A DNA stretch of 64,000 bases from Aplectana chamaeleonis (GCA_029168955.1 JAPDOI010000185.1:776001-840000); one strand, 5' to 3'. Shown: positions 31,305-42,515, counted from the first letter of the stretch. A program made the numbers and translations. The notes: a model not told the origin generated them from the letters alone.

Positions 31305-31475
31305 GCTAGTTTACTACCACCCCAGAATTACGAAGAAACAGCGAGAAACGCACTAAAACGTCTTATTTCAGTGACAATATTCTCTGGCATGGACTTGTTG
31401 TCCGATTGGATGAACATGTTTACAGTGGTTGTCACCGATAAAAATGGGATAATTAAAACTGGATGAAGATTTTAT
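31305..31475. mobile_element. TTAA-MITE inner fragment
   Basis: TTACGAAGAAACAGCGAGAA and GTTGTCCGATTGGATGAACA match 55135-55250. Ends missing; directly follows the SINE-like unit. Confidence 0.5.
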
Positions 31476-31599
31476 TCATTGCTAGAGCAGACACATGAGG
31501 TAGTGGTGGAACGCATCGAGGAAAGTAAAATGCAGCTATCCGGCTCACTGATGCATCACATAATGTACTCAGAAGCACAATACACTCTCAGACATCGAA

Positions 31600-31925
31600 T
31601 TTATTTCGATTTTCGCCTTACTTTGTAGAAGAATTCTCTTCTATAACGCTTTTCAAGGGCGAGATCTCAATTCCCTATGACAGGTGAGACATAAGCAGCC
31701 TCCAGGCCACCCCTTTTCTTAGCATTCGAGCTCAATAGCGGCTGCACATATGGACGGAATTCATCAACGACTTTGGTTTCCATTCCTTTGCCAGCTTGTC
31801 TCTTAATTCTGATTCGCTCAAGAAATAGGTGAGAAACTAGTTATGGGGGGGAATATGATTAGCGAGTGATTCTCCTCAGGCTTAGCATAAATTTGATTTT
31901 TTTTTCGGGTGTCTTACACCTTTAA
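31600..31925. mobile_element. MITE fragment with GCGAGATCTCA module
   Basis: GGGCGAGATCTCAATTCCCT then a CATAAGC block and AATTCATCAACGACTTTGGT, as in the 22253 family. Right side GGGTGTCTTACACCTTTAA is a mutated MITE end. Confidence 0.55.
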
Positions 31926-32256
31926 CACACCTTGGCAGTGTTCGCGATAATTTTCAGTTTTTCTCCATACTATGTGTACTTGTCTTTTTTCGGAGAAAAT
32001 CCCTTTCCGATTGTCAGTACATTCTTTGAGTATGATGATTTTTGTCAGGGTTTCCTTCTAGTGGTATTTGATGACCATCGCTAGATTCTCCTAGGTTGCT
32101 GTTTTACCAAAATTACGTTTTCTGGTGGGCTTCCATATTTTTCGAATTTAAAGTCTTGTTTGGGACTTTGTTTTTTTCACAGCCTGTAAGTAAATTTCTT
32201 TGCCAACAGCCGGATAGCCCAGTACTATTAGGTTGATGCAAAAGTTTCCGGACTTT

Positions 32257-32560
32257 TCACGACTTTGAATAAAAAACATTTATTTCAAAAACAAACAAGG
32301 CTCTCCCAACAAAATAAGTCCCGTCAAATTCAAGGATTCTTCGCCACCGATTGGGCAGATCATGATTTCGCGAAGAGCTCTGGCTGCTCCGAGTTGAAGT
32401 ATTCTTCTGAGGCCATTTTGATTCCGTCATCGTGAGTGAACTGTTTTCCATCCAGGAAGTGCTGCATCGAGCAGAACAGAAGGTATTCAGAAGGGGCAAG
32501 ATCTGGGTTATGTGGAGGGTGAGGAAGAACTTCCCAGCCAAGTCCAGCAGTTTCTGTAGG
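32257..32560 (-). pseudogene. Mariner transposase C-terminal fragment, left half
   Basis: Inverted copy of the right half with frameshifts. In the mariner frame the third catalytic position reads APSEYLLF, so Asp has become Glu. Ends RWRRILEFDGTYFVG in an alternate frame. Confidence 0.7.
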
Positions 32561-32576
32561 GTAATCCGGGATACGT

Positions 32577-32867
32577 GTGGCCGAGCATTGTCGTGAAGAA
32601 GGCGAACAGAAACTGCTGGACCTGGGCTGGGAAGTTCTTCCTCACCCTACCAATAGCCCAGATCTTGCCCCTTCCGACTACCATCTGTTCCGATCGATGC
32701 AGCACTTCCTGGGTGGAAAGCAATTCACTAACGATGTCGAAGTCAAAGTGTCCTTAGAAGATTACTTCGTCTCGAAACAGCCAAAGTTCTTCGCGTCGGG
32801 AATTCATGATCTGCCCAATCGGTGGCGAAGGATCCTTGAATGTGATGGAAATTATTTTGTTGGGTGA
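32577..32867 (+). pseudogene. Mariner transposase C-terminal fragment, right half
   Basis: 96 codons with EQKLLDLGWEVLPHP, SPDLAPSDYHLFRSMQHFL and LPNRWRRILECDGNYFVG. The Asp in PSDYHLF is the third catalytic residue of mariner (DD34D). No N-terminal two thirds. Confidence 0.8.
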
Positions 32868-32938
32868 GCCTTGTTTGTTTTTGAAGTAATTGTTTTTTAT
32901 TCAAAGTCCTGAAAAGTCCGGAAACTTTTGCATCTACC

Positions 32939-34133
32939 TAATACTTCCCTTGTTAGCGGCACTGGAAGCGACAAAAATATCCGATTCGCAGTACATTTTC
33001 TTAGTATTTCGTTTCTGTTCAAGGACGACCTACGGCAGCAAAGAAGAATCTCAAGACTGGTAAGACATGTCAACCGCAAGTAATAATACACTGAATACTG
33101 CAGCAGAAACAGAAGAGAAAAGAAATTAGGCATGTATAAAACTGACTATGAAATCGTTTGGACAGTTCGATGTGGCAGCGTTCATATCGGAATTTTCAGC
33201 AACGTTGTATGAAGTTTCAATCTGAAATTCATTCAGGAATTGACACGAAAATACATAGCACATTGCTTAATAGCCAGCCTATACTACTCAGTTAGTAACA
33301 CCGGACCGACGTCGCTGAGAGACCTCTCCGGGCTGATGGCGGGCAAATGGCGGTAAGCAAAAGGCTCGCCGGCCTGATCGCGGAAGGATCTTGAGACGCT
33401 GTTCGGACCGGCGACAGCCATTGAAGCTTTGGTCGGATTGCGGGCCCATGCGGTGTTCGTCTGTCGGATCGCGGGCAGCGTTGGAGCATTCTCTCCATGA
33501 CGGGTTTATACTAAGGCGTTGGCGGTCGGATCGCGGGGTGGATGTTGATCGGCTCGCCATGCGCCCGCGACCCGACCGGTGCTCTTGTCTGAAGACTTAT
33601 GACTCAAGATAGCTCGGCACCGCGGGCAGCTGGCAAATATACGTAAACTTCATCATAGCCATCAAATATATGCCTATGTAATGACGTTTGACTGGTGACT
33701 GTCGATTATGAGGCCGAGAATTCAGTTCTTGGCTCATCAAATAATACAAGTTCAATCTCGCCCAGAGCCAAGCGTTTTGCGATCAACTCAGCACTTTCTG
33801 TAAGCATGCCATAACGTGCACTGCGACGTTAAACTGCAGGTACGGCAGAAAAACATCGAAAAATCACATAATACATGGATTAACCGGCAAATCGTGGCTG
33901 GGAACTTGATAGCTACATACTCTACAGTGCGATTACATTACCCACCCTGACCTCACCCTTCATTTTTGAACGGCCGTTCGTCTCGAATAGGTAGGATAGC
34001 CACCATACCAGTCGGACAACCTACCATAAACACTATTTATAGAATATCTTGCGGCTGGGTTCTTCCTTCTACTTGGTGGTTTAGTGCCACTCTTGTCTAA
34101 TAAGGTTGGTACTCCCAATTGTTTATGCTGTAT
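32939..34133. other. Unassigned DNA with a GC-rich patch
   Basis: 33300-33600 is GC-rich with repeated GGTCGGATCGCGGG-like phrases, similar in style to the centre of 20101-21588. The rest shows no recognisable gene or terminal repeats. Confidence 0.35.
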
Positions 34134-34235
34134 TACTGATTTTTTGTGATAATTTCAGTTGGCCTGAAGAAGATATTATTATATCGAAACGTTGCCAATA
34201 AATTCATCACGAGTCTTCACCTCCTCAAAAAATTA
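34134..34235 (+). mobile_element. Penelope-like element 3' tail (solo)
   Basis: Short segment with the ribozyme-like motif followed at once by AATAAATTC. No PLE coding sequence upstream. It directly abuts the Tc1 element that starts at 34245. Confidence 0.5.
34159..34198 (+). ncRNA. Hammerhead ribozyme-like motif
   Basis: TTGGC, CTGAAGA, A, hairpin GATAT-TATT-ATATC, GAAA, CGTT, GCCAA. TTGGC/GCCAA give a 5-bp stem I. CTGANGA and GAAA match the catalytic core. AC/GT would be a two-pair stem III and GTT fits the GUH cleavage rule. One extra base sits before stem II. A two-pair stem III implies activity only as a dimer, as proposed for minimal hammerheads of Penelope-like elements. Confidence 0.55.
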
Positions 34236-34244
34236 GCGACTCTA

Positions 34245-35829
34245 CAGTGCGTCGCATAAGTACCATATACGAACACCCTGAAATTTCATGGTTGGACCAT
34301 TCGAACGACGTTTCAAGCATCGGCACCGGTTTCTATGTTTTCCGCTATGCCGAAAACGGTAGGTCACATTGTAGGAAGGCAAATCGTACACTTTTTTGTT
34401 TTCTACATAAAGAAATTCATTTTTTAGCCGTCGCATAAGTATACGAACACTTGGAAAATTCATAAGTTTATCGAATAATTTCAAACAATACATATGGAAA
34501 AAGTCTTCAGTATGATGTTACACCACCGTTACGCGAAATAAGTTCAAACAGTCTATCTGCCATGCTATCACTGAGGGTCTAGAGGGTCCCTTGGTCAATT
34601 TCGTTCAATGCGTCCACGATGGCCTCCTTGAATGACTCCACGATTCCGAATAACAATGATTCCCCAAAGGTTCTCGATAGGATTTAGATCCGGGCTGATC
34701 GCTGGCCAAGGCAAAGTATCGACGTTGTTGCACCGGAGCCACTCCAGAGTAGATCGGCTGACGTGTATAGTGGCATTATCTTGGACATAACGGAAGCCCT
34801 GACGTCTCCGACGACGAAAATACGGAAGAAGATGCGAAGCCAACACTTCCTGGTACTCAAGTGAATCCATACAATTCGATACGAATGCGATTCCGACCTT
34901 CCCAGTTGCTGTGAAGACTGCCCAAACCATCACGTTTCCTCCGCCAAAGTTTCTGCGGCTGAAGAAAGCCGGCTCCTTCCGAAGATCCCGCCAGTAGTGC
35001 CTCGAACCATCCGGAGCATCCAAATTAAACTTTTTCTCGTCCGAGAAGACAACCTGAAGCAACGGGTTCAAAAATTTTACATGAAATCGGATAGCACGCG
35101 ATTCAGCTCACCTTCCTCCAATTTGTACCCAAGTTTGAACGGGCGAACTGGAGCCTGGCCGACTTGTGGCGTTCTTCCGAGCGCGGAGCCTTTTTCATTA
35201 CGGTTCTTTCGATGTTTTCGTTGCGATGGATCGAACGGAGGATGGTATCCTTTGACACATTCAGCGAGAGTTCGGAGCGGACGGTCGCGCTAGACACCAT
35301 TGTGTTGGAGACTCTTTTGGCGATGCGTCGTTCGTCGTGTCCAGTGAGCTTCCGAGGCCTCCCAGAGAAAACACGCATTCCGTAGGAGTCCGGATTCCGT
35401 AGAAACGAAGAGATGCAGCTTGGTGAACGTCAAATTTGCCGAGAGATTTGTCGGACTCCATGACCGGCGGCGTAGAGAGCCCGGGCCTGGGCCTGTTCTT
35501 CGGAAGAGAGATGTGTACCGCGTGGCATTATGATAATTTACGCATACAACTACATTCTTTACTATCCCGCTTGAAACAGGATTTTTTCGTATGTCTCTTG
35601 TACAAAAATTTCGTTTCTCTGAAGTGTTCGTATACTTATGCGACGGCTGAAAAATGAATTTCTGCATGTGAAAAAGGAAAAACTGTACGATTTGCTCTCC
35701 TACAATGTGACCTACCGTTTTCGGCATAGCGAAAAACATAGAGACCGGTGCCGATGCTTGAAACTTCGTTCGAATTGCCCAACTATGAAATGTGAGGGTG
35801 TTTTTGTGAACATCGTTCATTACAGTGTG
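34245..35829 (-). mobile_element. Tc1-family element, 1585 bp, nearly intact
   Basis: TA at 34243-34244 and 35830-35831. About 200-bp inverted ends: the left arm 34245-34455 matches inverted 35613-35829, including GTTTCAAGCATCGGCACCGG and ATGCCGAAAACGGTAGGTCA. GTCGCATAAGT appears at the outer left end and again 179 bp further in, and inverted at 35634-35644, so the ends are again of double-site type. The outermost right end has mutated. Confidence 0.85.
34507..35528 (-). pseudogene. Tc1-family transposase, two stops and one indel from intact
   Basis: Start MPRGTHLSSEEQAQARALYA at 35528, then a helix-turn-helix region. TGA at 35430-35432 interrupts after SRQI; the same frame continues through SGRPRKLTGHDERRIAKRV to LGTNWRKV. 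A 58-bp intron (35054-35111, GTGAGC...CTTCAG) joins WRK to VVFSDEKKFNLD in frame. All three catalytic residues are present: SDEK, VQDNATIH and DLNPIENLW with 34 residues between the last two (DD34E). After GIIVI there is an indel; the shifted frame gives ESFKEAIVDALNEIDQGTL, a TAG, then DRLFELISRNGGVTSY and TGA at 34507. Confidence 0.85.
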
Positions 35830-36129
35830 TATCATAAGAACAGCAACACACCTAAAGCTCTGATATCAATGTCCGCGCAAACTTTCATAAACGTGTGTGG
35901 ATTGGGAACCTCCTAAACAGGCAGCAGCGACCGTTTATCCACATCGTTTATAGCACTGAATACGCAGGAAGTTGACAAGTTGAAACTTGTTGAAACTAGT
36001 AGAGCATTCCACTGATAAAACGATGAGATGGAACACGTATAGGCTCATTCATAGCTGGTCGCTTCGACTTGAAGTCGAAACGACCAACAATACTGCCGCT
36101 ATCCGAAATCGCTCCGTGCCGCGACTTAA

Positions 36130-36567
36130 AGGCAGTGTCCACGATAAACTTTGTCCTCGGTTTTTGGCCGGAAATCGAAAGCTCAGGGTTTCATGGGAGC
36201 ACTGGGGTCGAAAGAACGAACGAAAATGAGCCCGAAAGAGCTCCATACGGCTCCGAAGTCCGCTCGCGCTAACCCTTCCGCTCGCGGTCGAGTTTTCCGA
36301 GGAACAGCTTCGTCCGCTTCTACATTAGCATTGGAGCGCGAGCGCGGCTGAGTTTTAGCACTGGGGCGCATTTTCGCACGCTGTCTACTTCAGGCCCATG
36401 CCCGCGCAACTGATCCACCGTTGAAATGTGGCTTTCAAGAAGAAGAGCTGATGTTGGATGTTTCGCAGCGTTTTTCATGATTCTTTCTTCACTGATTGAA
36501 CAGTCAGACTCTGAACCTTCGTTTTCTGGTTGAACCTCGAGAACGATTTTTATTGTGGACACTGCCT
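36130..36567. mobile_element. TTAA-MITE, 438 bp
   Basis: Ends AGGCAGTGTCCACGATAAAC and TTGTGGACACTGCCT, TTAA both sides. The right TTAA (36568-36571) is shared with the next MITE. Confidence 0.85.
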
Positions 36568-36571
36568 TTAA

Positions 36572-37056
36572 AGGCAGTGTTCACGATAACATTCGTTTTT
36601 CTGCTTTTCCTCCTATCTTGAAGACGGTCTCATGCTGATTCCAATGATGTTTTTAGAATCGTACAAGACCTTCTGGGAACGGAGTTATGGTCCCTCAAAG
36701 ATTTAGCCAAGGAAACATGGTGGACGAGTTGTCCGAGGCTTGTAACTTCCGTCTTTTGCAGCCGATGTATGCGAGCTGACCTGAGTAAAGAGAGAAGTTG
36801 AGAATGAAGGGAAGAACGGGGCTATTGATCGGAAACCATCGCTCATCTCACAATCTCGAGCATTCATTTGTTCACGTCGGTGGGCGTGGAAAGTGCATCT
36901 GGGTGTGACGAGCTGACGGGTGTCCAGCTTTGGGGCCGTAGGGGACCGTTCCGAGCTCATTTTTCTTAGTTTTTTCAACGTTAGGGTTGCGCTAGGCCCC
37001 GCAGCTGCCGATCTCCACCAAAAAATCAGACATGGTTTTTATCGTGGACACTGCCT
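36572..37056. mobile_element. TTAA-MITE, 485 bp
   Basis: Ends AGGCAGTGTTCACGATAAC and ATCGTGGACACTGCCT. Carries GGAGTTATGGTCCCTC and GGTGGACGAGTTGTCC. Family of 5368-5851, 43137-43622, 55959-56443. Confidence 0.85.
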
Positions 37057-37364
37057 TTAAAATCGTTTCGTCCAGCGATTTCAAAACGCTTGGGCGGCCG
37101 TAATTTCGCGTGAAATAGACGGACAATTGCGGACCAAGCAATGGGAATAAAAAAAAGCTTTTTTTCTCGTCATTCCTACTTATTTTTCTGACGCTGTCGC
37201 CCTAAGCACCTAGAGAAAAGAGTTTTGCACAGTTTGCAAACAAAAAAATGGTTCCAAAAGACGATGGACATAAAACTAAAGGTAAAGTTACTAGTTGCTC
37301 GAAGCCGGCATGAAATGTAATTTTTGGGTAGCCTCATTACATTTTCTCATCTCTCTCATCTTAA

Positions 37365-37814
37365 AGCTCGTAAACGTGGTTGGGATAACAATCTGAATCG
37401 AACCGTATGGCTTACAACATAATGCCTACGCATTTTAAAGCGTCAAAACGACCCACAATACCGTTACATGAGTAGCAAGTTTAGCCCCGCCCGTATTTTC
37501 ACGCCCACTGTATTTGCCTTTTTCCTCGAACGCGGGGTTACTGGGTCATATTTGCCGTCAGTGACATGTGTGGTTCACTTGTTAGGTAATCCACCAACAG
37601 TAACGACGATGAAGATGACCCAGCAACCTCGCGTTGCAGGAAAAGGCCAAATACAGGAAAAAAAGAAAAATACGGGCGGGGCCAAACTTGCTACTCCTGT
37701 AACGGCATTGTGGGTCGTTTTTGACGCTTGAAAATGCTTAGGCGTTGTAATCTGAGCCATACCACTCTATTTCCGTAGTTATCTCAATCACGTTTACGAG
37801 CGTGTATGCTGCCT
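37365..37814. mobile_element. TTAA-MITE, AGGCAGCATACACGCTCG subfamily, left end trimmed
   Basis: TTAA then AGCTCGTAAACGTG: the first GGCAGCATACAC bases are missing. The right end ACGAGCGTGTATGCTGCCT then TTAA is complete. The core has inverted GGGTCATATTTGCC/CAACAG blocks. Copies at 46517-46977 and 54603-55068. Confidence 0.75.
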
Positions 37815-38164
37815 TTAAATGTAAGATAAATACTCGTTTTCCCTTTCACAAGCCGTATTTTGTGCGAGTGAACTGTGCCGTCTGCAATTTCGAGCCACAT
37901 ACGCAAAGTTGTGACGTCGCTTCCATCATGGAAGCGACGCGATTAGTCAAAACGACCTAACAAATCAAGCAGGTGGCTTCGGCCAGCTATGAAATACCCC
38001 AGTCGCTCGGCGATCGCGACTTAAACTCCACATGTTCCAAACCGTCGCGACTCAGTGCAAGATCTATTGGCGCAATGTTTTTTGTAACTTTTAGCAGTGC
38101 AGCGACTACTCGAAGCGGCCTGCTTTGAATGAGCCTTATGAATAAACAGTCGCTGCTGCCTGTT

Positions 38165-38480
38165 TAGGTTTTCTCTGTATTGTCCTGCAGGAAGATGAGC
38201 TCATTTAGCTGGATCTGAGCAAGGAACCTCAGCAGTCGCGTTTGAAACACATCTTGGTACCCCGCAGAATTCATTCTGGGAGGTTTGGAGGCTTTCTGGA
38301 GCAAGCCATCTGCATTAAAGGCACCCCATACCATGAGCCTCCACCGAAATTCCGCTTGGCAAAATACAGCGGCTCCTTCGGGAGATCTCGCCAGTAGTGT
38401 GCGTACCTGTCCGGTCCATCCAACTTCTTCTCTTTGAAGAGAATCAAACTTCTCGCTCGTTTCTCCTCGTACGCGCTGAG
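38165..38480 (-). pseudogene. Third Tc1-family transposase remnant
   Basis: Minus strand gives LDGPDRYAHYWRDLPKEPLY, FAKRNFGGGSW, then after a frameshift GYQDVFQTRLLRFLAQ and LIFLQDNTE. This spans the region from the first to the second catalytic Asp of a Tc1 transposase, ending in QDN. No terminal repeats. Different family from the copies at 24 and 35 kb. Confidence 0.75.
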
Positions 38481-38587
38481 TAGCGCTTACCCTGTTTCTT
38501 GTTTGATCATTTGGTGGACTCGTTTGGGAACGGAGGGAGAGTTTGTTGGATCACCAACGCACTATTTTGAGGATATAGCCGGTTGAA

Positions 38588-40430
38588 TTATTATTATTAT
38601 TGTTATTATTTATTACACAAGCGAGAGCTTATGTGAAGGTATACAGATACAATTCAACAACGCAGTGTCATGATTAGAGAATATCTCCAACCACTTAACC
38701 CGGATCACTTGCCAATCTTCTAGGCCCCAGTTTTTTTGCGGACGGAATTTTTGAAAGAGTTGAAGTTGCGTGGGACAGTCCCAATCGCACCGAGACTTTC
38801 AAACGTTGGAATTGTTCTGTTGGTGAAGAAATAGTGTCTGCAGTTGAGATTAGTTGAACAACGTTGGAATTTGATCTCACCTCCCCGTGTGCTGGAAACT
38901 CTCAAGGTAACAAAATCATGCGAATTAAGACCGAACTCAGGGTTAAAAAGGATTTTATGCAGAAGAAGTAAATCATTTATTTCCCTTCTATGAGCCAAAG
39001 CTTCGAGAGCAAAGATTTCATTCCTGTGAGATGATGAAGGCATCTGCTCATGTGGGATGAAACCGTGCATTCTTATCATCAATTTTCTCGTGAAACAGTT
39101 CTGCACTTTTTCTATTTTGCTTATATTCTTCAGTTTAAACGGATTAAAAACTGGCGTTCCGTATTCGAGTACAGGCCTTACATAAGTTGTGTAGGCTTCG
39201 ACAAGCACAGAGGAATTCTTCGTTGTCAAGCCTCTAAATATTTTGTTCATAGCGAAATGGGCCTTTTTTGATATCATATCGCAATGCTTGTCAAAACTGA
39301 GATCCTTAGTGATGATAAAACCTAAATCCGAGATCTGATCTACATCAATGATTTGCGTTCCATCAACATTGTAGTTCTTGCGTACATTGGTGTTCCTCAA
39401 ATGAAGTACTTTAGTTTTTTCTTTTGCCAACGGGAGATTCCAGGCGCGGGACCAAGTACTAATAATATCAATAGACTGCTGTAGCAAGATACAGTTCTCC
39501 GATTTGGAAACGTCCAGATAGATCTTGATATCATCCGCAAATGCACTGAAACCGGTGCCACAGGAACGGACAAGACCAGCGATTTCGTAAGTGTAAATGT
39601 TGAAAAGGATGGGAGAAAATACCCCACCTTGCGGCACACCGCTCAGGACTGGCCTTGGAGTCGAGCGAGAGGAGTCTACACAGACTGAGAACGTCCTATC
39701 AGTTAGGAACGAACGTATCCATGCAACTATTCGCGGATGGATACCAACCATCGAGAGTTTTTGCAACAATTTGTCATGGGGAACCTTGTCAAAGGCTTTA
39801 GCAAAATCAAAATAGACAACATCCACACTTTTACCTTCATCCAGGAGAGCCGTCCACTTATTAAGTGTTTCAATAGTAGCAGTAACAGTGGACTTCCCTT
39901 TCTGAAAACCGTGTTGAAAGGGAGAGATTATCCTACTGGATTCCAGGTGCAGGACTATTCGCTTTTTCAAAATCTTTTCGAAAAGTCTCGAAAATATTGA
40001 TGTTATGCTGATGGGTCTAAAATTGATAGGGTTTGTGAAGGGAGGTTTTTTAGGGATCGGAGTAACAAAAGACTGTTTCCATTTGATAGGTACCTCGCCA
40101 GACATGAAACTCAGGTTAAAGATATACTCTAGGGGCCCAGAAATTTCTAGGGCAACTTGTTTGGCAAAGTTTAGAGGAACACCATCAGGAGTTATCGATT
40201 GAGATAATGGCCAAGCTTCAAGTTCTCTCAAAATTTCATCTCTATAGAACCAGCACGAGTCATTCATAACACTGAAGGGGCAAGAAGTAACGTGACTATC
40301 TCTCACTGAGTTTCCCGTAAACGATTGTTCGAAAACGTCTGCTAACAATTCAGCTTTCTCACCATCATTCCTCAGAATTTCGCCTGATAGAATGTCTCAA
40401 ATCTCGTCAAAAGAGGCGTAAGTTGCATGT
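38588..40430 (-). mobile_element. CR1/Jockey-type LINE, 5'-truncated
   Basis: Minus-strand element ending in an AATAATAATAAT-type 3' microsatellite (38588-38613) instead of poly(A), as in CR1-like LINEs. Contains the reverse transcriptase reading frame and short 3' UTR only; the endonuclease part is absent, so it is dead on arrival. 5' end near 40430 is approximate. Confidence 0.75.
38720..40348 (-). CDS. LINE reverse transcriptase (partial)
   Basis: 542 codons from the first in-frame Met. Motifs in order: INFRPISITSIFSRLFEKIL (about 108-127), QHGFQKGKST (145-154), motif A VVYFDFAKAFDKVPHD (177-192), motif B SGVPQGGVFSPILFN (236-250), catalytic motif C FSAFADDIKIY (267-277), then LPLAKEKTKVLHL and a cysteine-poor C-terminal region ending NFNSFKNSVRKKTG. 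The two Asp of FADD and the Asp of motif A are intact over more than 500 residues. The Met is not a natural start: the frame runs a further 18 codons upstream (LSGEILRNDGEKAELL) to a TGA. Function in life would be target-primed reverse transcription. Clade assignment is by motif style only. Confidence 0.85.
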   Translation of the reverse strand: MLADVFEQSFTGNSVRDSHVTSCPFSVMNDSCWFYRDEILRELEAWPLSQSITPDGVPLNFAKQVALEISGPLEYIFNLSFMSGEVPIKWKQSFVTPIPKKPPFTNPINFRPISITSIFSRLFEKILKKRIVLHLESSRIISPFQHGFQKGKSTVTATIETLNKWTALLDEGKSVDVVYFDFAKAFDKVPHDKLLQKLSMVGIHPRIVAWIRSFLTDRTFSVCVDSSRSTPRPVLSGVPQGGVFSPILFNIYTYEIAGLVRSCGTGFSAFADDIKIYLDVSKSENCILLQQSIDIISTWSRAWNLPLAKEKTKVLHLRNTNVRKNYNVDGTQIIDVDQISDLGFIITKDLSFDKHCDMISKKAHFAMNKIFRGLTTKNSSVLVEAYTTYVRPVLEYGTPVFNPFKLKNISKIEKVQNCFTRKLMIRMHGFIPHEQMPSSSHRNEIFALEALAHRREINDLLLLHKILFNPEFGLNSHDFVTLRVSSTRGGEIKFQRCSTNLNCRHYFFTNRTIPTFESLGAIGTVPRNFNSFKNSVRKKTGA

Positions 40431-41147
40431 CCACTACCGCTCGTAGGATTCGGTCACAAAGCGCGCGGAGACCGACGACACTTCAGGAACCAATATGGTG
40501 CGAATTCAAACTCCTCTGTCGGCCACTTTCAACCTTAGTTTTCTTCACAACAGGGATGGGCGGAATTCCGATTTCCGATTTCCCAATCCGATTTCCGATG
40601 TTTTTTGGCCTTCCGATTTCCGAAAAAAAAGCCTAAAAATGCGGAAAGAATCGGAAATATCGGAGTTTAGGTTTTTGAACCCTTTTCCTTACCAAATTCT
40701 TAGGGATATCTGGGGCGCTGAATTCGAATTCGAGGCCCGTCTTCACTTTCAGAAAGCTAGGGTTGAGTGCATTTACAGGAAAGTTATTCAATAGCATCCT
40801 ACTGTCTACATATGTTTGCCTAACTATGTGTGTGTGTCTGTGTGTGTTTGTGAGAATGAACAGAAATTCGGTCGTTTTTTTTCAAAAATTAAGCCATTCG
40901 GTTTGTTGTTATTATGGTGTGATGGCTTGAACTGATAACACGATATAATCAGTTCCCTATATGAAAGCTTGCTGAAGGGGTTCATGAACGGTTGCATGTG
41001 AGATTTAAGGCCCGCTGTGAGTTTCTCGAGGGAAGTGTGCGGGATTCCACTGGTAAGGAATTTCTGACAGAGTCACATGCGAATTAAGGGCTCTAGATAT
41101 GCTCTCGGCAACCTGCCTTTACAACTTTGAGTTACATTTAACCTTAA

Positions 41148-41595
41148 AGGCAGTGTTCACGATGAATTTCACTTCCGATATATCCACGGTTTACGGAAGG
41201 CCTGGTGCCCTATATAGCAAGGCATGTTTAAAAAGGACACGAAAGACGCGTTTTTGAGCAAAAATAGGCCCTCTCTTGTTTACGTTGATTTTTGATCGTG
41301 GAGGAATTGACCACTAGAAGGATGGTACCTATGACTGCAATGAAGCGATCAGCTCACTTATCAGCACTTCCTTGACTTGATCATTCCTGTAATCTGAGTC
41401 TTCATTTGTTCATTCCGAGGTGGCGGATCTGGGGCACCAGACGTGTCTGGGGCACCAAAACGCTTGTTTGCAGCCGTTATTTTGCCGCTCCTGGCTCGTT
41501 TTCTACCGTTCTTTCGACACTGGGAGCCTAGGATCCTTCTCGCCAATCATTTCACCGTGGAAAGTCAACGAGGATGATCATCGTGAACGCTGCCT
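41148..41595. mobile_element. TTAA-MITE, 448 bp, nested in hAT
   Basis: TTAA both sides; ends AGGCAGTGTTCACGATG and ATCGTGAACGCTGCCT. Contains GCCCTATATAGCAAGGCATG, the uninterrupted version of the site occupied at 57940-59770. Confidence 0.85.
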
Positions 41596-42129
41596 TTAAA
41601 CAGTGGATATATGCTCCACGGTGCGAGTTGAGTTACACGTGACGAAAAGCACTGGCGTGTAACCCAAATGTATGTTATGTTATCGCACATGTACCTTATC
41701 TACGCGGCGTGCCGTTCCCTATTGAGGTATACGATGCACTCTGGAGGCAGGACTCAGATGCAGGCAGCGTCGTCCATTCAGTTACACTAGTTTTGAGGTA
41801 CTTGGCCCTGCACACCGGCTGGAGGCCCCACCTGACAGACCGATGCCGGCCCAGTCGTGCTCGCCGAGCAGTCTCCGTCGCGTGACGGTGTGCTGGCCTC
41901 GTCGCATGTCAATGTGCAGGCCACGTCGCTGGTACGTGTCAAGTAACATGTACCAACAGTGAGAGTTCCTCGCAATGTTGTGTATTTATTAAAAGCGCAT
42001 GTTACATTAATCAAAAATCTCGTACAATTACCCGTAACATCGCTTCAAGTTACTTGTTACTAAAAGTAAGTTGCGTGAGGCCACCATGCAACTTGCGTTG
42101 AAGTCTTAGGTAACTTGCTCAGCATTTTC

Positions 42130-42515
42130 TGAGTGGAAGTGCGTCAAGCGTCAAAACAGTGGGCTGGGCTTCACTTAGAGTGCGCCAAGCGCTGGAAAAG
42201 GTGTGCGGGGCCCAACTGGGAGTACGCCGAGTGCCGGAGGAACTGTCTGTGTTGCGCTCAATTCGGAGTGCGTCGAGCGCCGGGTAGACTGTGTTGGACA
42301 CAACTTGGAGGGCACCAAGCGCCGGCGAAAGTGTGTAGCACCCCAACTAGGAGTGCGTGAAGCGCCGAGAAAAGTGTGTTGCACCCAACTAGGAGTGCGC
42401 CATGTGCCGGGAAGAAAAGTTTGCGGGACTCTAATAAGAGTGTGCCGCTCACCGGAGAGACTGTGTTGAACCGACTTGAAGTGCTGCAGGCGCCTGGTAA
42501 AGTGTGTGGGACCTA
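42130..42515. repeat. About 47-bp minisatellite, eight units
   Basis: Degenerate units of AACTAGGAGTGCGCCAAGCG, CCGG, AAAGTGTGT and GCACCC. Lies inside the 40551-42768 hAT element. Overlapping open frames on both strands reflect the repeat. Confidence 0.8.

Larger units (their letters stand above)
32231..32938. mobile_element. Palindromic mariner derivative, 708 bp
   Basis: TA on both sides (32229-32230, 32939-32940). Left end GGTTGATGCAAAAGTTTCCG; right end inverted GGTAGATGCAAAAGTTTCCG. Both halves derive from the 3' part of one mariner transposase and its 3' end, arranged tail-outwards, so the normal 5' half is absent. The centre is near 32556-32602. Confidence 0.8.
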
